From Roseivirga misakiensis (GTDB lineage: Bacteria > Bacteroidota > Bacteroidia > Cytophagales > Cyclobacteriaceae), in the NCBI RefSeq assembly GCF_001747105.1, contig NZ_MDGQ01000005.1, forward strand, positions 1 through 64,000: a DNA stretch of 64,000 bases, given 5' to 3'. Of the stretch, positions 32,847 to 42,926 are shown piece by piece. The notes beneath the pieces were generated by a model. The model saw only the letters and a program-made list of their open reading frames with translations, was not told where the DNA came from and searched no databases. The first letter of the stretch is position 1. The number at the start of each line of letters is the position of its first letter. The translations under genes were made by a program, and so were the position numbers.

Positions 32847-35800
32847 GCTATTAGCTCTTGTTGCTTTCTTATGTCTGCCCGCCCTGGTATTTGGTCAGGT
32901 GCAGGGAAATGAATGGATCGAATATAGCCAGACCTATTATAAGATTAAGACGGGCTCTAATGACATTCATAGGATTTCTCCTGAAGCACTTCAAAGTGCT
33001 GGTATGGACCTTTCCACGATCAATCTGGCCAACCTTCAATTATTTCACAGGGGACAAGAAGTAGCATTGCATATTGAAGATGGTGCTGACGGTACGTTGG
33101 AAACTGGCGACTATTTAGAATTCTACGGCAGAAGAAATGACGGAACACAGGATACAGAACTCTTCTACAGACCATCGGACCAAATCCATAAATTCTATAA
33201 CCTTTTCTCAGATACTACGGCGTTTTTTCTAACCGAAGCTTCCACAGCGGGAAAAAGAATGCAGGTGACGAACACAGACCCTTCATCTTTTTCATTGATC
33301 GACTTGCACCGACAGGAGTTGCGAAATTTACAAACGAGCAGGTTTAGCTTTGGGCAATATTATCCACTTAGTAATCCATCAGGGGAGGTAAAGCGATCGC
33401 TTTATGATCTAGGGCAAATGTTTATGAGTCGCGAAATTATTAGAAGTGACTTTGGCGTGTCTAACGAGCTTAATTTCTTGGATTTAGCTGTAAATGGCAT
33501 TACCCTAGAAGACCAGACAAGTGGCAAACCGCAGTTAACTTTGCAAATAGTTGGTTTTAATAATGTGCGTCATAAAACCTCTGTGTTTGTTGGACCATCC
33601 ACTGACAACCTTCGAGCCATTCGAAGCGATGTGGAATTTGATCGGAACAACTCTATTATTATCAATTTTCAGCTAGAATGGACCGACATCGACAATGGTC
33701 GACTGATCATTAGAGTAGAATCTTTAGAAGTTGATGGGGTGGCCGATAGTAGAATTGCAGTGAGTTATGCTGGCGTTACTTTTCCGCAACGTATTGATGC
33801 GCAGGCTCAGGATAAGCGTATTTACTTACAGCCTTTTAGTGGCAATCAACGTGTTGAAATTGCCAATGTAGATGGTGATGTGGCACTTTTTGATATTACC
33901 GATTATCAAAATCCTATTCGTATTCAAGGTTCCGTTTCCGCGAACACTTTCACTGGTGCTGTGACAAATGATGCGAACGGAAGAGAGCTGTTTTTAAAGC
34001 GAACAGCAGATGTGGTGAATGCAGCTGTTGAACCAGTGACCTTCCAATTTCAAGACCTTTCTGCCTTTAATTATTTCATCGTTTCACATCCTTACCTCAA
34101 ACAAGAAGTGCCTGGCTACTATGACGATCCCGTCCAGGCTTATGTAGACTACCGAGAGTCGATTGAGGGTGGCGCCTTTAATGTGGGCTATGCGAACTTT
34201 ACTGACTTGATTAATGAATTTGGTTACGGAGAATATACACCATTGGCGCTCAGGCGATATATGGTGCAGGCCTATGCTCAGGGCACGCCTGAATACCTTT
34301 TCTTGATAGGAAAGTCTAGCCGAGTCGATCGAAGGAATCAGCGGCTTTCAGATCCATTGGCAACCAATCGGAGGGAGTTAGTACCAACGATGGGTGCCCC
34401 AGGCTCCGATATTATGTACGTGGAAGGGCTCGACGGTACTGAACATTATCCGGCATTCCCAGTGGGTAGACTTTCTGTAGTAAACCCACAAAATGTGGCC
34501 TTTTACTTAGATAAAGTGAAAGAAAAAGAAGCCACCATCAAAGATTCACCTTGGACGAAAAATTTCATTCAACTCAGTGGAGGCCTAAGTACCGATGAAC
34601 TTAATCGTTTTAGAAGTTTTATTGAAAGTTTTGGTGAGGTAGTTTCCGCCGATTATCTCGGTGCGGATGTGACCAATATTTCGAAACAGAATAATAACGC
34701 AGTTCAAAATTTCAATATTTCGGATCAGATCAATAGAGGGACAGGATTTGTTACATTTTTCGGTCACTCTTCTTCTACTTTTACCGATATAGATATCGGG
34801 AATGTAACTGACCCCAACAATGGCTACAATAACAATGGAAGATATCCCGTGTTTTTGGTAAATGGTTGTCGTGGTGGCGAGATTTTCTTTTTCAATTCTT
34901 TCGGTGAGAACTGGCTAGCAGCTGAGGGCCGTGGTGCCGTAAATTTCATCTCGCATAGCGACGTTGGTATTCCAAATGTGTTAGAAGAATACACTGAGAA
35001 CTTCTACCGCGCCATGTCCGATACGCTTTTTATGACGGAGTCTGTAGGAGTAATTCAGCAAAGAGTGATCGCGGAACAGATTTCTGGATTTTTACCGGAT
35101 GAAGCAGATTTTGCTACCGCAGAACAAACCGTATTACAAGGTGACCCAGCTTTAAAGATTTTCGGCCATGATAAGGTCGATTATATCGTCAGAGAAGAAG
35201 ATATATTTCGCCAGCCCATCAATGATGAACCGATCACTTCAGCGACTCAATTCTTTAATCTAGGTGTGATTGTGAATAATGCTGGCCGAACGACAACCGA
35301 CCCGATTTCGGTTAGTGTGAGACGTACTTTATCTGATGGTACAATTCTAGATTTGCCAGAAATTGAAGTGCCGCCTGTTAGAAATAGAGATACCGTATTT
35401 TACCAAATCAGCAACCAAGGCTTGGATGTTTTTGGAGAGAATAAGTTTGAGGTTTTCTTAGATGCATCGAACAGTGTTGATGAAGGCAGCGAAATTAATA
35501 ATAGTGCAGAAATTAGCTTTTTCTTTACCTCTTCTGGCACATTTAACTCCGCCCCTGGTAATTTTGCAACGCTCAATACAAACAGCACGCAACTCGTGGT
35601 GCAATCCTCTGATTTAAAGGTAAATGACAAGACCTATATCGTAGAAATAGATACAGTAAATACCTTTGATAGCCCTTGGAAACAAACGACAACTTTAGCG
35701 GGTAAGGGTTTGGCGACTTGGGATGTAGACCTTCTGCCTGCCACTGTGAATGATACCATCCGGTACTATTGGCGATCTATTTTTGAGGAAGACCTATTAG

Positions 35801-37905
35801 CAGATCCGCAACCATGGGCTAATTCGACTTTTACTTACTTAGCAAACGGCGGCGAAGGTTGGGCGCAAACGACATTCGATCAATTCGAACAATTGAGTCT
35901 TTCTTCGGTGAGTAAAAACGAAGAAAATGATTCATGGGTCTTTGCTGGTACAGCAACTGAAATAGATGTAGTCACTTACGGGGCTGATCACCCGCTTGGT
36001 GGCAATCCATTTGATATGACCATTGAAATTGATGGGCGATCGATGTTCTCAACAGGTTCAAACCGATCTTGTTCACCAAATGCTATGCTAGCAATTGCTT
36101 TTGATAAGGATAGCGGTAGGCCATATTTGATTGTAAGAACACCCGGTCAAGAATTCGATATTCTAGATCCTTTAAGCTGTGGTGTCACACCGCAAGTCAT
36201 CAACCGATTTACCAATAATACCTTAACTAATATCAATACTTCTGGTGATGATCGCTTGTTAAGACAGTATGTTAATGGAGTGGACGAGGGTGATTTTGTC
36301 CTATTCTTTTCTTTAGGGACAGTTATTTACGATTGGGATAATGAAACTCGAGATGATTTTGGGCGCATTGGTGTAGGTCAAAATGACATACCTAGCAATG
36401 CAGGTGAACCGTTAATCATATTTGGTGAAAAAGGTAGAGCACAAGGTACAGCCCAAGTGATCAGGGGTGTACCAGCGGGTGCTTCAGATAACGCATCAGA
36501 TACCGAGATTTCCTTTTCAACATCAATTAGTGCCAGTACAGATAGCGGATCGGTCTTTTCCCCAGTTATCGGTCCGGTAAGTCAGTGGGGATTACTCACA
36601 AAAAGTATCATTGAAGAACCAGAAGATGATGTCACTTTTGAAGTAAGAGGGCGTCAGTTGGATGGTACCGAAGTGACCCTTTTCACTTTGAATGATATCA
36701 ACGAACTCGATTTAAGTTCAGTTGATCCAGCCGTTTACCCATTCGTCAGGCTATTTGTCAATATGGTTGACAGAACATCTGCCACACCAGCCCAACTCGA
36801 TCAGTGGTCGGTTAGCTATACAGGTGTACCAGAAGGTGTGATTTCTTTACAAAATGATGAGAACCAAAATATTGAATTGCAAGAGGGGGAGCCTTTTACG
36901 GCCAACTTTAGGTTTACTAATATTTCAGCATACGACTTTCAAGGTCCATTAAACGTTCGGTACACTTTGACCAACCAAAACACCCGTGAAGAGGTCACGG
37001 AAACGTCTCAAATTCCGGCAGTTGCCTCAGGACAATTCGTCGATTTCAGTTTGCCGATTGCTACGGGCGGAAAAGTAGGTCTAAATGATCTTGAAGTGTT
37101 AGTGAATTTGGGCGATGAGATTGAGCAATTCACGAGTAATAATGTTATCCGATTAGAGTCTTTTTATAACGTGAGGCGTGACGATGTAAATCCTGCCATG
37201 GATGTGACCTTTGATGGTATTTACATCATTGATGGAGATATAGTTTCTCCAACTCCGTTAATTGAGGTGGAGTTAAGGGATAATAATGAGTTTATTTTCA
37301 AGACGGATACACTTGGTGTTGAAATTATGCTGGGGCAAGTATGTCCAGGTTGTCTGATGGAGAGGGTTAATTTTTCTGATCCAGAGGTAACTTTTACACC
37401 AGCTTCGGAAAACGAAAACTTTAAAGTGCAGTATAGGCCAGAAGGTCTAGAAGATGCCACTTATCAATTACAAGTAAATGCCACGGATGCATCGGGAAAT
37501 CAGGCGGGAATTGGTCCATATCAGATAAATTTTGAAGTGGTTAATGCATCGACTGTGACTAATTTTTATCCTTATCCGAACCCATTTTCAACCAGTACGC
37601 GATTTGTATTTACGCTCACGGGGAACGAAATACCTGACCAGATTAAAATTCAAATTTTTACCGTATCAGGTAAGCTGGTCAGAGAAATTACCCAAGCCGA
37701 ACTCGGACCGATCCAGATTGGCAGTAATATTTCAGAATATGCCTGGGATGGCCGTGATGAATATGGCGATAAACTAGCCACTGGCACTTATCTCTACCGA
37801 GTGCAAATTAGGAATAGCAGTGGGGCAGAAATCGGCCGAAGAGGTACTGGAAAAGACAGCCGAGCCTTTGACAATGGTTTTGGAAAGCTGGTGATCATTC
37901 GATAA
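32836..37905 (+). CDS. porU2: PorU2-like type IX secretion sortase, C25 cysteine peptidase
   Basis: The 1689-residue protein starts with a signal peptide (MINRLLALVAFLCLPALVFG). The gingipain-type C25 peptidase domain lies at about 420-780, with the catalytic His644 in FFGHSSS and Cys678 in LVNGCRGGE. Ig-like and adhesin-type regions follow, and the end carries a sorting-like domain (YPYPNPFS near 1575, ending GKLVIIR). PorU cleaves sorting domains and attaches cargo to surface glycolipid. This gene is longer than the classical PorU (about 1150). The ATG at 32836 was chosen over 32794, because it gives the signal peptide; it overlaps the porV2 end by 11 bases. Confidence 0.85.
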   Translation: MINRLLALVAFLCLPALVFGQVQGNEWIEYSQTYYKIKTGSNDIHRISPEALQSAGMDLSTINLANLQLFHRGQEVALHIEDGADGTLETGDYLEFYGRRNDGTQDTELFYRPSDQIHKFYNLFSDTTAFFLTEASTAGKRMQVTNTDPSSFSLIDLHRQELRNLQTSRFSFGQYYPLSNPSGEVKRSLYDLGQMFMSREIIRSDFGVSNELNFLDLAVNGITLEDQTSGKPQLTLQIVGFNNVRHKTSVFVGPSTDNLRAIRSDVEFDRNNSIIINFQLEWTDIDNGRLIIRVESLEVDGVADSRIAVSYAGVTFPQRIDAQAQDKRIYLQPFSGNQRVEIANVDGDVALFDITDYQNPIRIQGSVSANTFTGAVTNDANGRELFLKRTADVVNAAVEPVTFQFQDLSAFNYFIVSHPYLKQEVPGYYDDPVQAYVDYRESIEGGAFNVGYANFTDLINEFGYGEYTPLALRRYMVQAYAQGTPEYLFLIGKSSRVDRRNQRLSDPLATNRRELVPTMGAPGSDIMYVEGLDGTEHYPAFPVGRLSVVNPQNVAFYLDKVKEKEATIKDSPWTKNFIQLSGGLSTDELNRFRSFIESFGEVVSADYLGADVTNISKQNNNAVQNFNISDQINRGTGFVTFFGHSSSTFTDIDIGNVTDPNNGYNNNGRYPVFLVNGCRGGEIFFFNSFGENWLAAEGRGAVNFISHSDVGIPNVLEEYTENFYRAMSDTLFMTESVGVIQQRVIAEQISGFLPDEADFATAEQTVLQGDPALKIFGHDKVDYIVREEDIFRQPINDEPITSATQFFNLGVIVNNAGRTTTDPISVSVRRTLSDGTILDLPEIEVPPVRNRDTVFYQISNQGLDVFGENKFEVFLDASNSVDEGSEINNSAEISFFFTSSGTFNSAPGNFATLNTNSTQLVVQSSDLKVNDKTYIVEIDTVNTFDSPWKQTTTLAGKGLATWDVDLLPATVNDTIRYYWRSIFEEDLLADPQPWANSTFTYLANGGEGWAQTTFDQFEQLSLSSVSKNEENDSWVFAGTATEIDVVTYGADHPLGGNPFDMTIEIDGRSMFSTGSNRSCSPNAMLAIAFDKDSGRPYLIVRTPGQEFDILDPLSCGVTPQVINRFTNNTLTNINTSGDDRLLRQYVNGVDEGDFVLFFSLGTVIYDWDNETRDDFGRIGVGQNDIPSNAGEPLIIFGEKGRAQGTAQVIRGVPAGASDNASDTEISFSTSISASTDSGSVFSPVIGPVSQWGLLTKSIIEEPEDDVTFEVRGRQLDGTEVTLFTLNDINELDLSSVDPAVYPFVRLFVNMVDRTSATPAQLDQWSVSYTGVPEGVISLQNDENQNIELQEGEPFTANFRFTNISAYDFQGPLNVRYTLTNQNTREEVTETSQIPAVASGQFVDFSLPIATGGKVGLNDLEVLVNLGDEIEQFTSNNVIRLESFYNVRRDDVNPAMDVTFDGIYIIDGDIVSPTPLIEVELRDNNEFIFKTDTLGVEIMLGQVCPGCLMERVNFSDPEVTFTPASENENFKVQYRPEGLEDATYQLQVNATDASGNQAGIGPYQINFEVVNASTVTNFYPYPNPFSTSTRFVFTLTGNEIPDQIKIQIFTVSGKLVREITQAELGPIQIGSNISEYAWDGRDEYGDKLATGTYLYRVQIRNSSGAEIGRRGTGKDSRAFDNGFGKLVIIR

Positions 37906-37913
37906 ACAGCCAT

Positions 37914-37947
37914 AACCCAAAATAATGGGTTTAGCTTTTAGTTTTTT
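37914..37947. terminator. Possible bidirectional terminator
   Basis: A 6-bp stem AACCCA / TGGGTT with a 6-base loop is followed on the plus strand by two short T-runs. It lies between the convergent porU2 and hydrolase genes. The stem is short, so this is tentative. Confidence 0.45.
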
Positions 37948-39017
37948 GACCAAAAATCTTTCACTACGCTGAGAAATAGACCAACCTCTTTTATAAATTC
38001 ATTAGGTCTTTCATAGTGAACATTGTGTCCCGTATTTTGGAAAATTTTATGCGTAATGAGTGCTGGATGCTGCTTTGCCAGTGCCTTATTCTCTTCTTCA
38101 TAAGGGAATATGTCGTTGTCACTCATAGGATCAAGTATCAGCATTGGGATATTAAGATTGCGATAGATGATTTTCGGTTCTATGATCGCCATAGACTCAC
38201 CAAAAAGAGAGGATTGTGTAGGTCGGAGAATAGTATTTAGGAATTGCTTTTCATTGGCCATATTGAACAATTCTTCCACACCGCTTCCAATAGTCCATTG
38301 GCCATTGGGCTCCTGAGATAACCAAGCCAAAAGCTTGAATTGGTTACCGCCAGCGCTTTGATCATAAAAGGCACGATATGCCTCAAATTGACTGTCTAAT
38401 TTTGGGTATTCAATTCTGTCTTTGAAAATATCTTTAACTCGATTTGTCAACTGGCTATCATCCATTTTATGATAATGCGTATTTGTCGATACCGAACCAC
38501 CATCTTCTAGGATCAACCCCATTGCCTTATTTGGATAAGTATCATAAAAAGCTGTCGCAATTATTCCTCCCCTCGACCAGCCTCCAATAATCGCTTTGTT
38601 AATACCCTTTTCGGTCATTAGCGTATTGATGTCATCGGCCACATGGTACAGTGATACTTCTTTCGCCGGAATTGTTGTTTTTCCATGACCGTAGTAGTCA
38701 ATGGCAATAATGTAATAGCCATTTTTAACCAAAGTGTCTGCAAAATCAGCGAGTTCATAAGCGTTAGTAAAACTACCATGAACCCAAATCAGCGGGGTAT
38801 CCTCTGGATTTCCCCATTCTAGGTAGTGGAGGTCGACATTTTTAGTTTTGATAAAACCGCCATGGATTCGCTCGTACTCGTTGTACTCCGCTAGCGCATT
38901 TTCATATAATTGACGAATGTTATCTGGCTCATTTCCATTTTCCACCTGTTGGGCGTAACCATTGAGAACGGCGAAAAGGAGGCAGAAAATGTAGAGGACT
39001 GAATTAGCGCTACTCAT
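37938..39017 (-). CDS. Secreted alpha/beta-hydrolase
   Basis: A signal peptide (about 1-22, ending NGYAQ) precedes an alpha/beta-hydrolase domain. The oxyanion region is PLIWVHGSF, the nucleophile elbow GGWSRGG, the likely acid is in LILDPMSDNDIF and the catalytic His in NTGHNVHYERP. The 359-residue length is normal. Relatives include esterases, haloperoxidase-like and epoxide hydrolase-like proteins; the substrate cannot be told. It is convergent with porU2 and co-oriented with the ggt gene upstream. Confidence 0.83.
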   Translation of the reverse strand: MSSANSVLYIFCLLFAVLNGYAQQVENGNEPDNIRQLYENALAEYNEYERIHGGFIKTKNVDLHYLEWGNPEDTPLIWVHGSFTNAYELADFADTLVKNGYYIIAIDYYGHGKTTIPAKEVSLYHVADDINTLMTEKGINKAIIGGWSRGGIIATAFYDTYPNKAMGLILEDGGSVSTNTHYHKMDDSQLTNRVKDIFKDRIEYPKLDSQFEAYRAFYDQSAGGNQFKLLAWLSQEPNGQWTIGSGVEELFNMANEKQFLNTILRPTQSSLFGESMAIIEPKIIYRNLNIPMLILDPMSDNDIFPYEEENKALAKQHPALITHKIFQNTGHNVHYERPNEFIKEVGLFLSVVKDFWSKN

Positions 39018-39184
39018 TGGTTAGATTTCTTTAAACCTGAATCTTTTACAATGATACTTCACCAGCCGTTAAATTCGGAAGAATTTGAGGTCTAAGTTAA
39101 AGCTCAACATAATTGCTAAGGCGTAGAACTTCTTCGCTGAGATTTTAGGATCGCCCTAGGCAGATTATTGCTTGGTAGATGAGT

Positions 39185-40882
39185 CTAATAACCCGCTGCT
39201 TGCCCGTCCTTTCGCGATTCCGATGCGCCAGAATAAACTTTTGATTTCCAGTCAAAACCAATTGCCTGATAACCTCCATAAATACCAACGCCAGTACCAA
39301 GTCGGTGCCCCAATTTGCGTAATTCGCGAATGGTTTGATAGCTAAATCCACTTTCAAGATTCAGGGTGCCACCATTGGTCATGATAGAGCCTGTCGGCTG
39401 CGAACTGCCGACATGACGCATTCTAGGCGCATCACCCGCCTCTTGTAAGTTCATATCAAAGTCTATGAGGTTTACCACAATTTGTGCGTGTCCTTGTGGT
39501 TGTACCGCACCACCCATTAAACCAAAGCTCACCCAAGGTTTACCATCCTTGGTAATAAAAGCTGGAATTATGGTGTGAAAAGGCCTTTTGCCAGGCGCAA
39601 GCGCATTTGCATGGTTGCGATCTTGTACATTAAACATTTGCCCTCGATTTTGAAGCACAAAACCAAGTCCATCAGGCACCATGCCTGAAGCAAATTCATA
39701 ATAAATACTTTGGATTAAAGAGACCATATTACCGTCCTTATCGGCAACAGTCAAGTAAGTGGTGTTACCCGTTTCTATCTCAAAGTCACCCGCAGGATAG
39801 CCACTAGCAGCCTGATCGGATTTAATCAGTTTACTGCGCTCAGCCGCATACGCTTTAGAAAGAAGTTCTTTAATTGGAAGCTTATTAAAAGCTGGATCAG
39901 CAAAGAATTTGGCTCTGTCTTCATAGGCTAATTTTTTGGCCTCTGTTAATACATGTAAATACTCAGCACTTCCGAATCCCATGCTGCGTACATCATAACC
40001 TTCTAGAATATTGAGCATTTGCAATGCAGCAGTACCCTGCCCATTCGGCGGTAGCTCCCATACGTCATAACCTCTATAATTAGTACTCAAAGGCTCTACC
40101 CATTCGCCGGTGTGAGTTGCTAAGTCTTCATAAGACAGAAAACCACCATGTTTCTTCATATAAGCGTCAATAGTACGCGCGATTTCACCTTTGTAAAAGG
40201 CATCTCGGCCTTGCTTGGCAATCAGATCATAGGTGTTCGCTAAGTTTTTATTCACGAACATTTCACCCTTCTTCGGTGGTCGACCATTGGGTAAATAAGT
40301 CTCGGCGAAGCCAGGCAAGTCTACTTTGTTTTGATAATTAGTGGCCATTTCATAGGCTATAACCTCCGATACTGGAAACCCTTCTCTGCCATATTGAATA
40401 GCTGGCGCTAGAATCTCCGACATCGATAGTTTACCGAATTTGTCATGCATCATAAACCAACCATCTACTGTTCCTGGAGTAGAAACAGCCAGCGGGCCAA
40501 AGAGCGGTATCTCTTTCATGCCTTTGTCCATGAAATAGTCGATATCTAGCGATTTGGGTGATCTGCCACTACCATTAAAACCGTAAAGCTTTTCGGTTTT
40601 AGCATCCCATACAATGGCGAAAATGTCACCGCCAATGCCGCAGCTAGCCGGTTCTACCAAGCCTAAGACAGCATTTGCCGCAATAGCCGCATCCATAGCC
40701 GATCCGCCTTGTTGTAGGATCTTAAGGGCTGCCTGTGTGGCGAGTGGTTGACTGGTGGCAGCCATTCCATTTTTGGCCAAGACCTCAGAACGGGTGGTAA
40801 AAGTTTGACCTGCGAGACGATCCTGAGCTTTCAGACTAATGAAAGAAGTCAATAGAATTAGGAAGCTGAACAGTCTTTTCAT
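39185..40882 (-). CDS. ggt: Gamma-glutamyltransferase
   Basis: The protein has a signal peptide (about 1-19) and the full heterodimer layout: GGSAMDAAIAANAVLGLVEP in the large subunit, and the small subunit starting at the nucleophile Thr of GNTTYLTVADKDGNMVSLI. LPPNGQGTAALQMLNIL and FGLMGGAVQPQGHAQIVVN are further landmarks. It is made as a proenzyme and cleaves itself before that Thr. It splits or transfers the gamma-glutamyl group of glutathione in the periplasm. At 565 residues it is full length. A -7 box is visible 22 bases upstream. Confidence 0.95.
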   Translation of the reverse strand: MKRLFSFLILLTSFISLKAQDRLAGQTFTTRSEVLAKNGMAATSQPLATQAALKILQQGGSAMDAAIAANAVLGLVEPASCGIGGDIFAIVWDAKTEKLYGFNGSGRSPKSLDIDYFMDKGMKEIPLFGPLAVSTPGTVDGWFMMHDKFGKLSMSEILAPAIQYGREGFPVSEVIAYEMATNYQNKVDLPGFAETYLPNGRPPKKGEMFVNKNLANTYDLIAKQGRDAFYKGEIARTIDAYMKKHGGFLSYEDLATHTGEWVEPLSTNYRGYDVWELPPNGQGTAALQMLNILEGYDVRSMGFGSAEYLHVLTEAKKLAYEDRAKFFADPAFNKLPIKELLSKAYAAERSKLIKSDQAASGYPAGDFEIETGNTTYLTVADKDGNMVSLIQSIYYEFASGMVPDGLGFVLQNRGQMFNVQDRNHANALAPGKRPFHTIIPAFITKDGKPWVSFGLMGGAVQPQGHAQIVVNLIDFDMNLQEAGDAPRMRHVGSSQPTGSIMTNGGTLNLESGFSYQTIRELRKLGHRLGTGVGIYGGYQAIGFDWKSKVYSGASESRKDGQAAGY

Positions 40883-40903
40883 GACGTTGGAATTTATGAA
40901 TCC

Positions 40904-40911
40904 AAAACTAA
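40904..40911 (-). promoter_or_regulatory. TANNTTTG -7 box for ggt
   Basis: On the minus strand TAGTTTTG matches the consensus, 21 bases before the ggt ATG. No clear -33 element was found. Confidence 0.45.
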
Positions 40912-41042
40912 GAAAAATTGCTGCTTAGCGCAGAAAAAACTGTAATGCCTTTGTAGTGTTGGAGTTTGTTTGGCGGGTAGTAAGCACAGAAGCCTCGGTA
41001 CTACCGTCAGCCGAATTGTATATAGGTTTTGTTATGGGTAGT

Positions 41043-41669
41043 TTATTCTTTTCCACCCAGTTGATCATAATTGATTTCGCCTTTCCAAAATTTAATAAAT
41101 TCATTTTTGGAGATATACTGATTTTTGTATTGGTCTAGTATCTCAATTTGATAATCCTCCAATTCCATTCGCCTAAGGTTCACAAGTAGAGAATTAGCTC
41201 CAATCGAATCTCCAGAAGCCTCTAACGATCCATAATATTCTAGTAGTAAATCGAAGTTATTGGGATCAGTTTTTATAAGTTTTTGATATCCTGCAATTGA
41301 CTTTTTGTACAATTGTTGGGCTTCGTTCATATTGCTTTGAATTTCTAGCAATAATGCCTGCTGCCGAACATAGATTGGATGGTCAGGTCTCAGATCTATC
41401 ATTTCATTTGTTAATTGTATCAAGCCTGAGAGGTCTTTTTTTCTAAAAAGTAGCGTTGCTTTGTGACTAAGGACATCAAAATTTTGATTGTCGATTTTTA
41501 ATGTCTTGTTAGTCAGAAAGAGCGAGCTGTCAATTTTATTTTTTTCTTCTATGTCTGTACTTAGGTATACGTTAATTGCCTGTTGAATGATATCATTAGG
41601 ATTCTCTTCTGGTTCGCAACTGTAAATGAGCAAAGCGCAAATAAGAATTAATGGGAGTCTTGTGTTCAT
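41043..41669 (-). CDS. TPR-containing lipoprotein of unknown function
   Basis: The ATG at 41669 gives a lipoprotein signal with the lipobox LLIYSC (Cys18); an ATG at 41729 upstream would hide it. The mature part has tetratricopeptide-like repeats (VLSHKATLLFRKKDLSGLIQ, then IYVRQQALLLEIQSNMNEAQ, then FDLLLEYYGSLEASGDSIGA). It probably sits on the periplasmic face of a membrane. No partner is evident from the flanks. It borders the restriction-modification segment. Confidence 0.75.
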   Translation of the reverse strand: MNTRLPLILICALLIYSCEPEENPNDIIQQAINVYLSTDIEEKNKIDSSLFLTNKTLKIDNQNFDVLSHKATLLFRKKDLSGLIQLTNEMIDLRPDHPIYVRQQALLLEIQSNMNEAQQLYKKSIAGYQKLIKTDPNNFDLLLEYYGSLEASGDSIGANSLLVNLRRMELEDYQIEILDQYKNQYISKNEFIKFWKGEINYDQLGGKE

Positions 41670-41829
41670 CGATTGGTAATTACCCACAACGTTCGAATGC
41701 ATGAACTGTGAATTATGGAGGAATATCAAAATGATAGCTTGTCCTCTTTCACGGCGTTGTTACTCGAACTTAGTGTTTGGTTATTAATATACGATTGAAA
41801 GGTGAGATTTAGAACATTCAGAGAGCCTG

Positions 41830-41873
41830 TCTGCCGTCACGCAGATAAGATCAGTTGATAAATCAAGCTGATC
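41830..41873. repeat. Two adjacent hairpins downstream of the restriction endonuclease gene
   Basis: The first has TCTGC / GCAGA arms with a 6-base loop (41830-41845). The second (41849-41873) has arms GATCAGTTGAT / ATCAAGCTGATC, perfect except for one bulged base, with a 2-base loop. They lie between the TPR lipoprotein and the endonuclease stop. There is no strong T-run, so they are not clear terminators. Confidence 0.5.
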
Positions 41874-41886
41874 ATAGTTTTCACCT

Positions 41887-41902
41887 AATGTTGTGCCTAG
41901 TG
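41887..41902. repeat. Left copy of inverted repeat flanking the restriction-modification pair
   Basis: The sequence AATGTTGTGCCTAGTG recurs in reverse orientation at 43968-43983 as CATTAGGCACAACGTT, with two transitions over 16 bases. Both copies point inward and enclose exactly the two restriction-modification genes. Confidence 0.65.
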
Positions 41903-41906
41903 TTTT

Positions 41907-42926
41907 TTATTCTTTGTATGGGCCAAGAAATTTGTCGCCATTAAAATGTACCAAATGGTCAGGATTATCAGCAATCCAAACTTCTGTCTCCCAAGCAATG
42001 TCAGTCATAAATTGTCGGAATTTAGGTCTGTTTAAAAATGCAGTAACGTAAACAAGATCTGCTTTACAATCTTTAGTCAGTTTTTGAAGCTGAATTAACC
42101 TTAATTCGCTTATAGGTCCTGATGAATGTACCGCTTCAATTAAGTAGAGCCAATTCTTTTTCTTGGAGTAGACAATCACGTCTGGTAATTCTTCGTGAGA
42201 AATTTCAAAGAAATTTAGCTTTTCGAGTTTGTCTTTTTCCAAGTAAAGATACTTGTTTGAGGTGTCTCCGACATATAGTACTTCGGCACCGTGTCCGTAC
42301 CTCGGAAGGAAATCTTCAATGATTGCCTTTTGCAAATCGTTATGCGCTCCTGCCGAAAAAGTGAGTTTGCCACCTGAAGGAAGAATTACATTGACTTTTG
42401 CGATGTCTCTTTCCCTTTTAAGCTTTTTGCTTAGAGGCTCAATATTCTTTAGTTTGACTGCGACCGTCTTCTCCCAATTCTTTGATCCAAAAGTTCTTAA
42501 AAGTTCAGCATAAGTCGGGTTGATTGAATATCCACGGGTTGAGTCGTTTGTCGCAGAATTTGGGCTTGATTGTAAAACGACTTCGGCGACTGTGAGTAGT
42601 TTTAAGTCTTTTCTGCGGATATCATCATATGAACCTGAACTAATGTTCTCTCCAAAGTTGTTGTTGATATATATTATTATATCTCTGGTCTTGAGGCCAT
42701 ATCCACTATTTAAGTCTTTTGCTTTTTTAAAGTCCGACTTCTTTTTGATATCGCCACTTGCTAAAAACGCAACAGCCATTCTTTCCAATCTTCTCGGAGT
42801 TGAATCCAAAGGAATACCAAAAGACTCAAGAATGTAAAGCGTGGTATTTATCAGTTCCTGAATCTGTTGGGTTTTTGCTATAAATGTTTTCGATTTATCG
42901 GGACTGATATACTGCTTCATTCTCAA
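41907..42926 (-). CDS. Type II restriction endonuclease, BsuBI/PstI family
   Basis: The 339-residue protein matches the BsuBI/PstI endonuclease family along its length, with the N-terminal helical domain (about 20-130) and the C-terminal nuclease domain. The latter holds LPDVIV (Asp249) and LIEAVHSSGP (Glu264), a variant of the PD-(D/E)xK centre. Upstream SAGAHNDLQKAIIEDFLPRYG is also typical. BsuBI and PstI cut CTGCAG; the site of this enzyme is unknown. The gene overlaps the methyltransferase gene by 32 bases, so both are translated from one message with the methyltransferase first. Confidence 0.9.
   Translation of the reverse strand: MRMKQYISPDKSKTFIAKTQQIQELINTTLYILESFGIPLDSTPRRLERMAVAFLASGDIKKKSDFKKAKDLNSGYGLKTRDIIIYINNNFGENISSGSYDDIRRKDLKLLTVAEVVLQSSPNSATNDSTRGYSINPTYAELLRTFGSKNWEKTVAVKLKNIEPLSKKLKRERDIAKVNVILPSGGKLTFSAGAHNDLQKAIIEDFLPRYGHGAEVLYVGDTSNKYLYLEKDKLEKLNFFEISHEELPDVIVYSKKKNWLYLIEAVHSSGPISELRLIQLQKLTKDCKADLVYVTAFLNRPKFRQFMTDIAWETEVWIADNPDHLVHFNGDKFLGPYKE

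Noticed and set aside
42122-42837. Plus-strand reading frames opposite the restriction endonuclease
   Set aside because: They are antisense to the conserved endonuclease and lack recognisable domains.
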